DNA of 64,000 nucleotides from VXNE01 sp965116625. GTDB taxonomy: Bacteria > Pseudomonadota > Gammaproteobacteria > Pseudomonadales > Azotimanducaceae. The position numbers and the translations under genes were made by a program. This document shows positions 41,766 to 52,094 of this stretch, one piece after another. Numbering within the stretch: the first letter of the stretch is position 1; the number at the start of each line of letters is the position of its first letter. The notes under the pieces were generated by a model. That model was not told the DNA's origin. It saw only the letters and a list, made by a program, of their open reading frames with translations, and made no database searches. The stretch lies in NCBI GenBank assembly GCA_965116625.1, contig OZ220717.1, positions 310,001-374,000 on the forward strand. Reading direction: 5' to 3'.

Positions 41766-42968
41766 TTATCCGCCCTTGCCTCCCTCTATCCCCTCGAAGT
41801 TCCGGACCAACCTGCCCAGCCGTTCCAGTTCTTCACCAGGCATCGCTGGATCGAACGGAATGTAGAGCGCGTTGGCAAGCCGTTCGGCGCCGGGCGTGGG
41901 CGCGTCGCCGTCGGAGACAACGGCCAGGCGCCCCGACATGGCGTCGAAACCGCCCTCACGGAGCGCGGCAGACAGCGCATCGGGATTTCGCGTCAGCACG
42001 GGAAACATCCAGTATCCGTGTGGGTCGGCGGTGCGCGCCGGAACTTCGACTTCCGGCCCCAGCGCCGCCATCAATGTCCGGCCTGGCTCCACGCGGCGGG
42101 AGAACGGCGCGGTCCCCTGCGACAGCCTGCGTTCAAGCACTCCGAGCAGCGCGGCGCACGGACGCCGGCGAATGCCCGGGATGAACGACGCATCGGGCAC
42201 GTTCCGGGTCAGGCTATGGATCCATTGGTTCGCGTCCGCCCCCAGGGCGTCTGCGGCGGCCATGACGATCCCCAGCGCGCGCGGATGCGATGCGGCCTTC
42301 AGGGCGCCGTAGAGCAGGACGCGGCGCAGGTACTCGCCCGTCGGCTGGACGTGGTCCTGCGCATGGATGCGTTGCATCCGGGCGCATGTATCCGGGTCGC
42401 GCACGCGCGCCAGTGCGCCGCCGAGAGCGGTAGCCGTCTTCAAGGGGCCGAACGAAAAGAGCGACAGGTCCGCATCCGGATGACCAGTCCAGTCCGGACC
42501 CGCATACGCCTCGGCGCAGTCCTCCACCACCGCGATGCCACGGCTTCTAGCGAAGGCGAGCGCGGGAGCCAGATCGACCCGCCCGCCGAACAGGTGCGCG
42601 AGCACCAGGGCTCGCGTGCGTTCGCCGATGCATCGCTCAAGCGCAGCCTCGTCCCACGCCGCCGTCCGGGGATCCAGGTCGAGCGGCACCGGGCGCAATC
42701 CGTGGTGCCTGGCGATGCGAGGCATATCCGGCACGGTAAGCGCGGAGAACACGACTTCCGAACCCGGTTCCCAGCGCTGCGCCCGCAGGTAGAGGTCGAA
42801 CGCGGAACGCACCGCAAGGCAGGCGAGCGTGTCCGACCCCGAAGACCAGAGCCGCTGCACGCGGACGGCGACATCCTGGATCGGCGACGGCGACAGGCAC
42901 TCCCGCAACGCAAAAGCCCAGTCCGGCCAGTCCAGGTCGATTCCCTTGCAGGGCCAAATCGCGACCAT
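41766..42968 (-). CDS. DegT/DnrJ/EryC1-type PLP aminotransferase-like protein
   Basis: This 400-residue protein starts at ATG 42968, with GGAGG 7 bases upstream and only 2 bp after the transporter stop. It has a fold type I PLP pattern: SGSDTLACLAVRSAFDLYLR near residue 44, GIAVVEDCAEAYAGPDW with the pyridine-pairing Asp150, and the Schiff-base lysine in FSFGPLKTATALGG (Lys177). Typical DegT members act on NDP-keto-sugars in envelope glycan synthesis, but no nucleotide-sugar genes are adjacent. Here the gene ends an operon with an OpuC-type transporter and sbcB. The gene neighbourhood suggests a different amino-donor reaction, or a chance association. Confidence 0.82.
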   Translation of the reverse strand: MVAIWPCKGIDLDWPDWAFALRECLSPSPIQDVAVRVQRLWSSGSDTLACLAVRSAFDLYLRAQRWEPGSEVVFSALTVPDMPRIARHHGLRPVPLDLDPRTAAWDEAALERCIGERTRALVLAHLFGGRVDLAPALAFARSRGIAVVEDCAEAYAGPDWTGHPDADLSLFSFGPLKTATALGGALARVRDPDTCARMQRIHAQDHVQPTGEYLRRVLLYGALKAASHPRALGIVMAAADALGADANQWIHSLTRNVPDASFIPGIRRRPCAALLGVLERRLSQGTAPFSRRVEPGRTLMAALGPEVEVPARTADPHGYWMFPVLTRNPDALSAALREGGFDAMSGRLAVVSDGDAPTPGAERLANALYIPFDPAMPGEELERLGRLVRNFEGIEGGKGG

Positions 42969-42970
42969 GT

Positions 42971-44440
42971 TCAGGCCTCCGACGTCCGGAGGTGTCTCGG
43001 CACGAGCGCCCTTTCGATGCCCTCGAACACCAGTTCCGTCGCCACGGCGAGGAGCGCCGCCGGTACCGCGCCCTGCATGATCAAACCCGTGTCGTTCAGG
43101 CTCAGGCCGGTGACGATGGGGTCGCCTAAGCCCCCGGCGCCGATGAACGCCGCCAGCGTCGCGGTCCCGATGCAGATCACCGCCGCAGTCCGAATGCCTG
43201 CCAGCATGCTCGGCATCGACAGCGGGACGAAGACGTGGCGCAACTCCTGGCCTCGCGTGAGCCCCATCGCCCTGGAGACGCGTCTCAGCACCGGATCGAC
43301 GGTGACGAGCGCGGTAACCGTGTTGCGGACGACGGGCAGCAGCGAGTAGAGGAACAGGGCCGCGATGGCGGGCACGACGCCGATGCCGAACAGCGGAATC
43401 ATGAGCGCCAGGAGCGCGATCGACGGGATCGTCTGCATCAGTCCCGTCATGTAGACCACCGTGCGTGACAGCCAGCCGATGCGAAAGACAATGAGACCCA
43501 GGACAATGCCAACGCATGTCGCGGCCGCCAGGGCGATGGCGGTCAGGAAGATGTGCCGGGCCGTGTTGCGGCGCAGTTGCTCCCAGAAGCCGGATCGAGC
43601 CGTATCGCTCTCGATGCCGATGCCGTCCAGGTAGCTGGCCGCGGCTTCGGCAAAGTCGGCCCCGCCGAACATCACGGACGCGTTGATCGCCTGCATGCCC
43701 GCGTCGTCCAGGGTGTCCGCCACGAGTCCGAGCCTGGCTTTCGCGGACGCCGGAAGGTCCGCGCGCACCAGCGGAACGGCAAGGTACTTCGGGAAGAAGT
43801 CCCTGTCGTCGGCCAGGACCTTGAGATCGTAGCGAGTCAGTTCGCCGTCCGTGGAATAGGCGTCCGTGACATGAATGGCGCCATCCGCCAGCGCCTGGTA
43901 GGCCAGCGCATGCTCGATTCCCTGCGGGACCCGCTCGAATCCATACACGCGGGAGAGGCCCGGCCAGCCGTCCTCGCGTTCGAGGAACTCGTGGCTGACG
44001 GCGATCTTCAGATCGCTGCGCGCCGCGAGGTCGGAGATGGTATTCAGCCCGAGGTCGGCGGCCAGCGCGCGCGGCAACGCCAGGGCGTAGGTGTTGTTGA
44101 AACCGAACGGCGGCAGCAGTTGCAGCCCAAGGGGGGCGATGGCCGCGTTGAGATCGTCGAAGCCGAGCCGCGACTCGGACTTCAGGATCGCCTGCGACAG
44201 GGTGCCCGTGTATTCCACGTAGACATCGATCTCCCCCGCCACCAGCGCCTCGTAGCAGATCAGGGTGCCGCCGAGACCCATGCGGCGCTCCACCTCGAAC
44301 CCGCCGGACTCCAGCAGTTGCGCCACCGCTTCCCCCAGGATGTAGGACTCGTTGAAGTTCTTGCTCGCGACGACGATCGGCTCCGCCGCGATCGCCACCG
44401 GGCAGAGCGCCAGCAGGACGATGGCAACGAGGCGCGTCAC
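42971..44440 (-). CDS. OpuC/ProX-type substrate-binding protein fused to permease (betaine/choline ABC transporter)
   Basis: This 489-residue fusion has a signal sequence at residues 1-18. An OpuAC-like binding domain lies at about 20-280 (PIVVASKNFNESYILGEAVA, then EIDVYVEYTGTL, and AYSTDGELTRYDLKVLADD). A permease domain with about five helices follows at about 295-475 (LMQTIPSIALLALMIPLFGI, and the EAA-loop stretch MGLTRGQELRHVFVPLSMPS). The order is binding domain first, then permease. Such fusions import glycine betaine, choline or carnitine as osmolytes or carbon sources. The gene overlaps the ATPase gene by four bases. The domain count suggests a homodimeric permease with two binding domains. 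Confidence 0.92.
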   Translation of the reverse strand: MTRLVAIVLLALCPVAIAAEPIVVASKNFNESYILGEAVAQLLESGGFEVERRMGLGGTLICYEALVAGEIDVYVEYTGTLSQAILKSESRLGFDDLNAAIAPLGLQLLPPFGFNNTYALALPRALAADLGLNTISDLAARSDLKIAVSHEFLEREDGWPGLSRVYGFERVPQGIEHALAYQALADGAIHVTDAYSTDGELTRYDLKVLADDRDFFPKYLAVPLVRADLPASAKARLGLVADTLDDAGMQAINASVMFGGADFAEAAASYLDGIGIESDTARSGFWEQLRRNTARHIFLTAIALAAATCVGIVLGLIVFRIGWLSRTVVYMTGLMQTIPSIALLALMIPLFGIGVVPAIAALFLYSLLPVVRNTVTALVTVDPVLRRVSRAMGLTRGQELRHVFVPLSMPSMLAGIRTAAVICIGTATLAAFIGAGGLGDPIVTGLSLNDTGLIMQGAVPAALLAVATELVFEGIERALVPRHLRTSEA

Positions 44441-45219
44441 AGTTGCGTCTCCACCAGGCGGGCGACGTAACCCGGCTTGGGCGCGGCCAGCACCGCCGCG
44501 GTCTCGCCCGCCTGCAAAACTTCACCGGACCCGACGATGACCAGGTGCTGCGCCAGCCTCACTGCCTCGCGCATGTCGTGGGTGACGAGCAGTGCGCTGA
44601 CGCCCTCGTGCCGCTGCGCGTGGATGAACTGCTCGTAGAGTCCCATCCGCGTGATGGGGTCCACCGCCGAGAACGGCTCATCGAGGAGCAGCAGGCCCGG
44701 TTTCAGCATGAGCGCCCGGCAAAGCCCCACGCGCTGCTGCTGGCCGCCGGAAAGCTGGTACGGATAGCGGTCGGAAAGGGAGGCGTCGAGGCCCATCTCC
44801 TCCAGCAATTCCGAGAAGCGCGTCTCGATGTCTTCGCGCGGCCAGCGTTCGAGCCTCGCGAGCAGGTCGACGTTCTGCCGCACCGTCATGTGGGGGAAGA
44901 GGCCCGCACCCTGCACGGCATAGCCGATACGTCGCCGAAACGCCTCCACGCCCTCTTCCGGCACCGATTCGCCGAGGACTTCGACCGTACCCTGGTTCGG
45001 TCGCAGGACACCGTTTACGAGTTGCAGCAGGGTCGTCTTGCCGCTGCCGCTCTCGCCGACGATGGCGGTCGTCTGCCCGGACGGGCACGAGAAGGTGATG
45101 TCGCGAAACACCCAGTTGCCGGCAAAGTGCTTGCCGACCGACGTGAAACTGACACAGGAGCCATCAGCCGGGGGGGTTCCCCCCGTCGGCGGAGGCGTAC
45201 CCTTAGGCAAGCCCGTCAT
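44437..45219 (-). CDS. ABC transporter ATPase, OpuCA/ProV-like without CBS domains
   Basis: This 260-residue ATPase has a Pro/Gly-rich N-terminal tail of about 20 residues, Walker A GESGSGKT at 55-62, a Q-loop in YAVQGAGLFPHMTV, the signature LSGGQQQR, Walker B LLLLDEPFSAVDP, and the H-loop in LVTHDMREA. Standard OpuCA/ProV proteins have two C-terminal CBS domains that sense ionic strength. These are absent, so transport is probably not gated by osmolarity in the same way. It is coupled by ATGA overlaps to sbcB upstream and the transporter fusion downstream. Confidence 0.93.
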   Translation of the reverse strand: MTGLPKGTPPPTGGTPPADGSCVSFTSVGKHFAGNWVFRDITFSCPSGQTTAIVGESGSGKTTLLQLVNGVLRPNQGTVEVLGESVPEEGVEAFRRRIGYAVQGAGLFPHMTVRQNVDLLARLERWPREDIETRFSELLEEMGLDASLSDRYPYQLSGGQQQRVGLCRALMLKPGLLLLDEPFSAVDPITRMGLYEQFIHAQRHEGVSALLVTHDMREAVRLAQHLVIVGSGEVLQAGETAAVLAAPKPGYVARLVETQL

Positions 45220-46643
45220 GACCGTGTGCGGCGCTCGAGTTCCAGGCCGTACGCCTGCAGTGCGTCCAGCATCTCGCGTTCGGCATCGCTGTCGGCCAAT
45301 CGTTGCTCCACGTCGCGCCGATACTCGGCGACGGTCAGGCGTCTGGGGTGCTCGCCTGTCAGCCGGTCGACCACGTGGCGATTCCAGGCCTGGTGCGCCG
45401 ACCCGTCGAGGGACTCCGGGCGCATTCGCGCGCGCAGCCGGCTGGCAAGTGCGCCGAGGCGGGAATCCGAAAAGGCAATATCCGGCCAGGGTGACCCGGC
45501 GCGCAGCTCACGCTGAAGGCCCTCGCACACCGCACGGTCCGCATCCGGAATGAAATCCTCGTAGAGCCGTTCCTCCACGTCGCGGAATCCGTCGCGGCTT
45601 TCGCTTTCGCGTTTTCCGTAGACCTGCGCGATCTTGCGGTCGAGATCGGGCGTTGCCGCAAGCGCGGCCTGCCGCTCGAGCACCAGGTCACGGTCCATGC
45701 CGATGCGTTGGGCGTCCGCCGGCCGCAGCACCCCCAGGGGCGCAAGGAACGGGCACCGGTTGAGGCGAACCTGGTGCAGCGGCGGCCGTTCTTCCGATCC
45801 CTTCGCGAACAGCGCCTCCGCGAGGTCTTCCGCCGAATCCTCGATGAGCGCGGAAACATCCCGGCCGAGATCCGCAACGATGATGCTGGCGTCGATCTCC
45901 GGGTGCTGCGCGATCGACAGCACCGGCGCGGTCCCGTAGCGCTCCCTACCGAATGACCTCCCCGCATGGATGCAGATCTCACGTCCGAACGGCACCAGCA
46001 TTCGTCGCGCGGCATCTTTCGACCGCAAGCTGAGGCCGTACCGGTACAGCCTCGGCTGCCGCGTTCGGATCAGTCCGGCGACACCGATGGTGGCGTGGAC
46101 GTCGGACAGGGCGTCGTGGGGATTCTTGTGAGACAGACCGTTTACCTCGGCGATCGCCTGCAGGCCGAACGCCGGCTTGCCCTCGACTACGGGCCACTCG
46201 ATGCCCTCCGGCCGCAACGCCCCCGCGGCGCGTACCAGGTCCATGATGTCCCACCTGGAATTGCCGTCGCGCCACTCCCTCGCGTAAGGGTCGAGCAGGT
46301 TTCTGTACAGCGAATAGCGGATGAACTCGTCGTCGAAGAGCAGGTTGTTGTAGCCCACGACGCAGGTTCGCGGCGTCTCGAAAATGCGGAGAATCTCCGT
46401 CATCGCCTCCCACTCCGGCAACCCTGACGCCAGCGTCTGCGGGGCGATTCCCGTTACCAGCAGCGACTCGGGCCATGGCACGACCTCGGGACCCAACTGA
46501 ACGTAGGTGGAGAAAGGCGGTTCGACCGGGGTCAGGTCGGCGTCCGTCCGCAGACTGGCGAATTGCACGATCCGGTCATGCGCGGGCGAGGTGCCCGAGG
46601 TTTCGAGGTCGTACCAGAGGAAGGTTTCGGCGGGATCTTCCAT
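45216..46643 (-). CDS. sbcB: Exodeoxyribonuclease I
   Basis: This 475-residue protein is near the E. coli length (475). The DnaQ-like 3'-5' exonuclease sites are FLWYDLETSGTSPAHDRIVQ (DxE at residues 12 and 14), CVVGYNNLLFDDEFIRYSLY and NPHDALSDVHATIGVAG. The SH3-like and helical C-terminal domains of ExoI follow, with LHQVRLNRCPFLAPLGVLRP and DVEERLYEDF. It degrades single-stranded DNA and acts in mismatch repair and recombination. Its stop overlaps the ABC ATPase start by four bases, an odd operon partner. It is divergent from the acyltransferase gene, with 92 bp between starts. Confidence 0.95.
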   Translation of the reverse strand: MEDPAETFLWYDLETSGTSPAHDRIVQFASLRTDADLTPVEPPFSTYVQLGPEVVPWPESLLVTGIAPQTLASGLPEWEAMTEILRIFETPRTCVVGYNNLLFDDEFIRYSLYRNLLDPYAREWRDGNSRWDIMDLVRAAGALRPEGIEWPVVEGKPAFGLQAIAEVNGLSHKNPHDALSDVHATIGVAGLIRTRQPRLYRYGLSLRSKDAARRMLVPFGREICIHAGRSFGRERYGTAPVLSIAQHPEIDASIIVADLGRDVSALIEDSAEDLAEALFAKGSEERPPLHQVRLNRCPFLAPLGVLRPADAQRIGMDRDLVLERQAALAATPDLDRKIAQVYGKRESESRDGFRDVEERLYEDFIPDADRAVCEGLQRELRAGSPWPDIAFSDSRLGALASRLRARMRPESLDGSAHQAWNRHVVDRLTGEHPRRLTVAEYRRDVEQRLADSDAEREMLDALQAYGLELERRTRS

Positions 46644-46735
46644 GCGCCAGCCATGGTACGCGCTTTGGGCAGCGCGGACAGCCCGGATGTAAGCGTCTTC
46701 CGGTCCGTGGCACGCTACCTGCTCGTGTGATAAAG

Positions 46736-47620
46736 ATGCCAGCCATGGACATCCTGCGCGGCGCCATCTCGATGGCGTGGATTTCGATCCACACGACGCT
46801 CTGGTGCGTGCCGCTCTATCTCATGGGCTGCGTTCGCCTTGCGTTACCCGACGGAAAGACGCGAATCGGGATCGGCAGCCTGATGGATCGCATCATCGAC
46901 GGCTGGGTGGCAAGCAACCGGCTGCTCGTGTGGGCGCTTCGGCTGTCCGTCATCGACGCGCGCTTCGAAAATGCGAACGCCCTCCGGCGGGACGGCTGGT
47001 ACCTGGTCGTAAGCAATCACCAGTCATGGGTCGACATCATAGTCTTGCAGAACACGCTGCTCGGCCGCATTCCACCGCTCAAGTTCTTCACCAAGCGGGA
47101 GCTGGTCTGGGTGCCCCTGGTGGGGGTCGCGATGTGGTTCCTGGGGTTTCCCTACGTCCGGCGCTACGGCCGCGAACGGCTTGCGCAGAACCCCGAACTT
47201 GCCGAACACGACAGGAATGCGACGCTCAGGGCTTCCCAGGGCTTCGCCGAGCGCCCGACTTCAGTGCTGAGCTTTCTCGAAGGCACGCGGTTCACGGCGG
47301 CGAAACATGCTGCCCAGGACTCGCCGTACCGCCACCTGCTGAGGCCGAGACCGGGTGGCCTCAGCTACGTCGCTACGGCGCTTGGCGACCGCGCCACCGC
47401 CCTCGTGGACGTGACCATCCACTATCACGGCGGCGTGCCGGGATTCTGGGATTTCCTCTGCGGACGCTGTCGCCGCATCGATGTGACCGTCGATTCTCTA
47501 TCGGTGCCGGAGCAGTTGACGCACGCCGGCAGCGACAGGCGCGAGGTGCTCAACGGATGGGCGGACGAATTCTGGCGGACCAAGGACCACCGCGTAGCCG
47601 AAGCCCACGCCGTCGAATAG
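46736..47620 (+). CDS. YihG-like lysophospholipid acyltransferase (PlsC family)
   Basis: This 294-residue membrane protein is taken from ATG 46736 (another ATG lies three codons on). The acyltransferase motif HxxxxD is in YLVVSNHQSWVDIIVLQNTL near residue 100. FFTKRELVWVPLVGVAMWFL, FPYVRRYGRERL and the substrate motif FLEGTRFTAAKH follow in the order found in E. coli YihG. It transfers an acyl chain to lysophosphatidic acid or a similar lysophospholipid at the inner membrane. N-terminal hydrophobic segments (residues 10-35) anchor it. It is monocistronic and convergent with the small lipoprotein gene. Confidence 0.9.
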   Translation: MPAMDILRGAISMAWISIHTTLWCVPLYLMGCVRLALPDGKTRIGIGSLMDRIIDGWVASNRLLVWALRLSVIDARFENANALRRDGWYLVVSNHQSWVDIIVLQNTLLGRIPPLKFFTKRELVWVPLVGVAMWFLGFPYVRRYGRERLAQNPELAEHDRNATLRASQGFAERPTSVLSFLEGTRFTAAKHAAQDSPYRHLLRPRPGGLSYVATALGDRATALVDVTIHYHGGVPGFWDFLCGRCRRIDVTVDSLSVPEQLTHAGSDRREVLNGWADEFWRTKDHRVAEAHAVE

Positions 47621-47666
47621 CGCCTCGCAAGGCCGCGCGCCGCGCCCGGTGCCAGCGCAAGGCGGA

Positions 47667-48140
47667 TCAGCTCCTCGACAGCTCTGCCTTGACCAGTTCG
47701 GCCTGTTCGGGAGACACGGGATCGAACTTGCCCAGGCTGCACGGCACAGCGGTCGACCAGTATCCTCCGAGGTTGTGCGCGACGGCCACGGAGTCGAAGT
47801 CGCACAGCCGCCTGTCGCGCATTTCGAACGCCAGGACGGGGTCGACGCGCGTTCCGAGGCAGGCCTGCCGCGTCTGGTTCAGCCACATCCGGTCGCCGCG
47901 GCCATGGAACAGGAGGAGTTCCGGGGTGACCACCTCGATGTCGGTGTAGGCGGTATTCGGCAAGCAGCTTACCGGTCCGGACCTTCCGTCCGGCTGCGGT
48001 GCGCTGGCGAGTATCTCGTCGACACTCGGGGGCGTTGTCCGGTCAGCGACAGGTTGAGTCTGCGTGGCGCAGGCTCCGAGCAAAAGACCTGTGGCCACGA
48101 GGGCCGCGGCCATGCCGAGATTCAGATTCGATGGATTCAT
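47667..48140 (-). CDS. Small lipoprotein, conserved hypothetical
   Basis: This 157-residue protein has a lipobox LLLGAC (Cys24). The mature part has a low-complexity Pro/Thr linker, then a compact domain with four cysteines (SCLPNT, ACLGTRV, RLCDFD, VPCSLG) that could form disulfides in the periplasm. The pattern DRMWLNQTRQACLG...LCDFDSVAVA resembles the DUF6491-like lipoproteins, but I am not certain of the family. No enzymatic motif is visible. The following 143 bp to the next gene hold nothing I can support. Confidence 0.75.
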   Translation of the reverse strand: MNPSNLNLGMAAALVATGLLLGACATQTQPVADRTTPPSVDEILASAPQPDGRSGPVSCLPNTAYTDIEVVTPELLLFHGRGDRMWLNQTRQACLGTRVDPVLAFEMRDRRLCDFDSVAVAHNLGGYWSTAVPCSLGKFDPVSPEQAELVKAELSRS

Positions 48141-48283
48141 TTGTCATGCCTCCACGGTTGCATGGGATGAACGCCTGTCGGCGCGTTAACGGGAGGTATG
48201 GTCGTGCAGTTGCCCTGAACGGCGGCTGAATACTATCGCTCGTCCCGGCATGCCGTGGCCCGGTCGGAGGTTGTCAGTGGCGA

Positions 48284-49054
48284 CTACTGCAGCACGGGCC
48301 CCGGGGAACTCTCCTCGAGCTGGCGTTCCAGCGCGTCGAGGCGCGCCCGAAGGCGGCCGTATTGGACACCCGATTGCTGCCGGGAGCCGTCGATCGCGTC
48401 GATCGCTTCCTCAAGCTGTTCTATGCGCGGCTCAAGGGAGGCCCTCAACGTGGCGACCACCTGGGTCGACGTGTTGACCTTGTCTACCAGGTCCCGTTGC
48501 TGTCGAACGAGGGTCCGGACCTGCTGCTGCACATCAGCCAGCCGGTCTATGATCTCCCCCTGCTGCTGCAGCTTGTCATCGTTTCGGGACACGGCGCTCC
48601 TGAGGTCCGCGAGGCTTGACTCGACACTGTTCAACGCCGACTGATGACTGGTAATCGCCGCCTGGTTGTCCTGGATCCACTTCTTGTTGCGCTTGTTCGC
48701 GATGTCCCACACCTTGCGGATTTCGGACTCCCAGAAAGTCAACTGCTCGTTGGTCTCTTCGCCCGTTTCCATCATGTTCGCGTCCGTCGCGCGGGCACGC
48801 GCCTCGAGTTGCGCGAGCCGCGCTTCGGCATCGGCCCGATCGCGCTCGTTCGCCAGGAGTTCCTGCTGCTGGTTGAAGACAAACCACCCGCCGATGCCGA
48901 AACCCGCGATCGTCAGCGCAATCATCACGCCCATGCCGACGCCCCGCCCGGCGCCTCCTCCGCCGGAAGATGGTCGACTGCGCGGGCGCCTCGGCAAGTC
49001 ACTCGGCGTCGCAGAAATCGGGGGGTCTGACGGGGGTTGAACCGGCTCGCTCAA
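48284..49054 (-). CDS. Single-pass membrane protein with long periplasmic coiled coil
   Basis: This 256-residue protein has a Pro/Ser/Gly-rich cytoplasmic tail (residues 1-38), one membrane helix at about 39-60 (GMGVMIALTIAGFGIGGWFVF), and then an almost continuous coiled coil to about 250, rich in Gln, Glu, Asp and Arg (QQQELLANERDRADAEARLA, LRARLDALERQLEES). The central segment FWESEIRKVWDIANKRNKKWIQDN is the most distinctive part and resembles the small Gammaproteobacterial ATPase-like or divisome-associated coiled-coil proteins of unknown role. A structural or envelope-spacing function is inference. Confidence 0.78.
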   Translation of the reverse strand: MSEPVQPPSDPPISATPSDLPRRPRSRPSSGGGGAGRGVGMGVMIALTIAGFGIGGWFVFNQQQELLANERDRADAEARLAQLEARARATDANMMETGEETNEQLTFWESEIRKVWDIANKRNKKWIQDNQAAITSHQSALNSVESSLADLRSAVSRNDDKLQQQGEIIDRLADVQQQVRTLVRQQRDLVDKVNTSTQVVATLRASLEPRIEQLEEAIDAIDGSRQQSGVQYGRLRARLDALERQLEESSPGPVLQ

Positions 49055-49163
49055 GGTACGGGGCTCCAGCGTTGCAAGGACAACGAGAGTTTAGGCAGAA
49101 CGAGGCCGCTGGGAAAGCGGCGTCGGCGTTCGCCGCTTCCGGCGAACGCCGAAAGACAGGCTG

Positions 49164-49811
49164 TTACAGCAGTTCCACGATGGCCCAGAACACCCCGGTC
49201 AGCACAAGGCTGCTGACAATCACGCCACGCACCGTGGTGATCGGACCCTGCTTGCCGACGATGGCATTGATCTCCAACGCCGCGATGATGACGAGGCCCA
49301 CGACAAGAGCGGTCATGCTGTCCATGAAGCCGCCGTGCCCGAAGTGCGCGCTCGAGCCCATGAAGAACAGCATGGGCAACGAAAAGAGCGTATTGGTCCG
49401 CGATGCCAGCGCCGCCTTCGGCGCGGCCCCCGCCGCTTCGGGCAGCGCTTCGCCGCCGCCTTTGATCTGTTCGTTGGAAGCGATGACGATCTTCTGGTTC
49501 GGCCAGATGATGAGCCAGACGTTGAGGAACATCAGGGTTGCCATCACGGCGCCGAGAACGATGTCCACGCTCAGGCTTCGCATGATGAAGTAAAGAAGTA
49601 CCAGGCCGGTCAGGAAAGTCAGTGCCGCGGCCCAGCGGAACCACCACAGCGCTCGCGGGGCGAGCTTGGTGAAGGCATCCACCCGTGCGTCGTCGTCGGC
49701 CTCCTTGAAGTACTCCGTCTGCACGAAGTTGAAGTAGTAGAGCAGGCCTATCCAGGCAACGCCCGCCACCATGTGACCCCACCGCGCCAGGTAGTTGATG
49801 ACTTCTTCCAT
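49164..49811 (-). CDS. PuuD-like membrane protein lacking the cytochrome c domain
   Basis: This 215-residue protein starts at ATG 49811 and has about five membrane helices. The sequence EEVINYLARWGHMVAGVAWI, then GLLYYFNFVQTEYFK, and FLNVWLIIWPNQKIVIASNE is that of the membrane domain of urate hydroxylase PuuD. Full PuuD carries a C-terminal cytochrome c with a CXXCH haem site. This protein ends before it and has no cysteine at all. Conserved histidines (WGHMVAG, SSAHFGHGG) could bind haem b or another cofactor. No purine catabolism genes are nearby, so urate oxidation is doubtful. A redox or scavenging membrane function is possible. Confidence 0.75.
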   Translation of the reverse strand: MEEVINYLARWGHMVAGVAWIGLLYYFNFVQTEYFKEADDDARVDAFTKLAPRALWWFRWAAALTFLTGLVLLYFIMRSLSVDIVLGAVMATLMFLNVWLIIWPNQKIVIASNEQIKGGGEALPEAAGAAPKAALASRTNTLFSLPMLFFMGSSAHFGHGGFMDSMTALVVGLVIIAALEINAIVGKQGPITTVRGVIVSSLVLTGVFWAIVELL

Positions 49812-49931
49812 GGTCCGACCCCCAAGTTGTTGCTCGTCCGATAATACTAGCGGGCCGCCGCACGGCGCAACGCGGCGTGGCCCCGCCACGCCGCTGCCTT
49901 CGCCGCCTTCCGGGGAAACCGGTCACGCAGA

Positions 49932-49957
49932 AAAAACCCCGCCGAGGCGGGGTTTTT
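49932..49957. terminator. Bidirectional Rho-independent terminator after groL
   Basis: CCCCGCC at 49937-49943 and GGCGGGG at 49946-49952 form a tight stem, flanked by an A-run upstream and five T residues downstream, so it can act on both strands. It lies 22 bases after the groL stop (49980, minus strand), between groL and the PuuD-like gene. Confidence 0.93.
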
Positions 49958-49979
49958 CCATTTGTGGCCCTGGGGGCAC

Positions 49980-51620
<1,641 letters not shown>

Positions 51621-51669
51621 TGTCTTTCTCCTGGATTCCTCTTGTTCCTGTCAGTCCGTCGTGCGTGGA

Positions 51670-51960
51670 TCAGTCTTCCAGCACGCCGAAGATTTCGTTT
51701 TCGGAGAGGATGAGGAGTTCTTCCCCATCAACCTTTATGGTGTTTCCGCCGTACTGGCCGAAGACCACCCTGTCGCCAACGTTCAGGCCGACTTCACGCA
51801 CGCTACCGTCGTCAAGGACCTTGCCCGGTCCCACGGCGAGCACATCGCCCTGCGAAGGTTTTTCCGATGCCGTGTCCGGCAGCACGATGCCACCCGCGGA
51901 TGTGGTGTCTTCTTCCACTCGCCGCACGACCACACGATCATGGAGGGGTCGAATGTTCAT
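51670..51960 (-). CDS. groS: Co-chaperonin GroES
   Basis: This 96-residue protein shows the GroES pattern: MNIRPLHDRVVVRRVEEDTT, a mobile loop GGIVLPDTASEKPSQGDVLA, VGDRVVFGQYGGNTIKVDGE and a C-terminal ILSENEIFGVLED. The mobile loop has the Ile-Val-Leu anchor that binds GroEL. GGAG is 9 bases and AGGA 4 bases before the start. It is first in the groESL operon. The leader between promoter and start is about 130 nt and contains a CIRCE-like repeat and a small GCCCA/TGGGC hairpin at 52028-52042. Confidence 0.98.
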   Translation of the reverse strand: MNIRPLHDRVVVRRVEEDTTSAGGIVLPDTASEKPSQGDVLAVGPGKVLDDGSVREVGLNVGDRVVFGQYGGNTIKVDGEELLILSENEIFGVLED

Positions 51961-52052
51961 GTCCTGATTCTCCCGAGATGTTGTTCGACGCGCTTGGCCG
52001 CGCCTTCACCCAAGTCTGTTGTTCGTCGCCCAAAAAATGGGCTCACCCCCGA

Positions 52053-52079
52053 TTGGCAGTCTCCCCTTGAGAGTGCCAA
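52053..52079 (-). promoter_or_regulatory. CIRCE-like operator for HrcA upstream of groESL
   Basis: On the minus strand, TTGGCACTC, a 9-base spacer and GACTGCCAA. The CIRCE consensus is TTAGCACTC-N9-GAGTGCTAA. Length, spacing and position in the leader downstream of the -10 all fit. The arms differ from consensus by one base (left) and three (right), and from each other at one position. No hrcA gene is in this window. Confidence 0.75.
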
Positions 52080-52094
52080 GTCGAAGGCGTGCAT

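Noticed and set aside
52028..52042. RNA thermometer in the groES leader
   Set aside because: The GCCCA/TGGGC hairpin is short and lies about 70 bases upstream of the start, so it does not cover the ribosome binding site.
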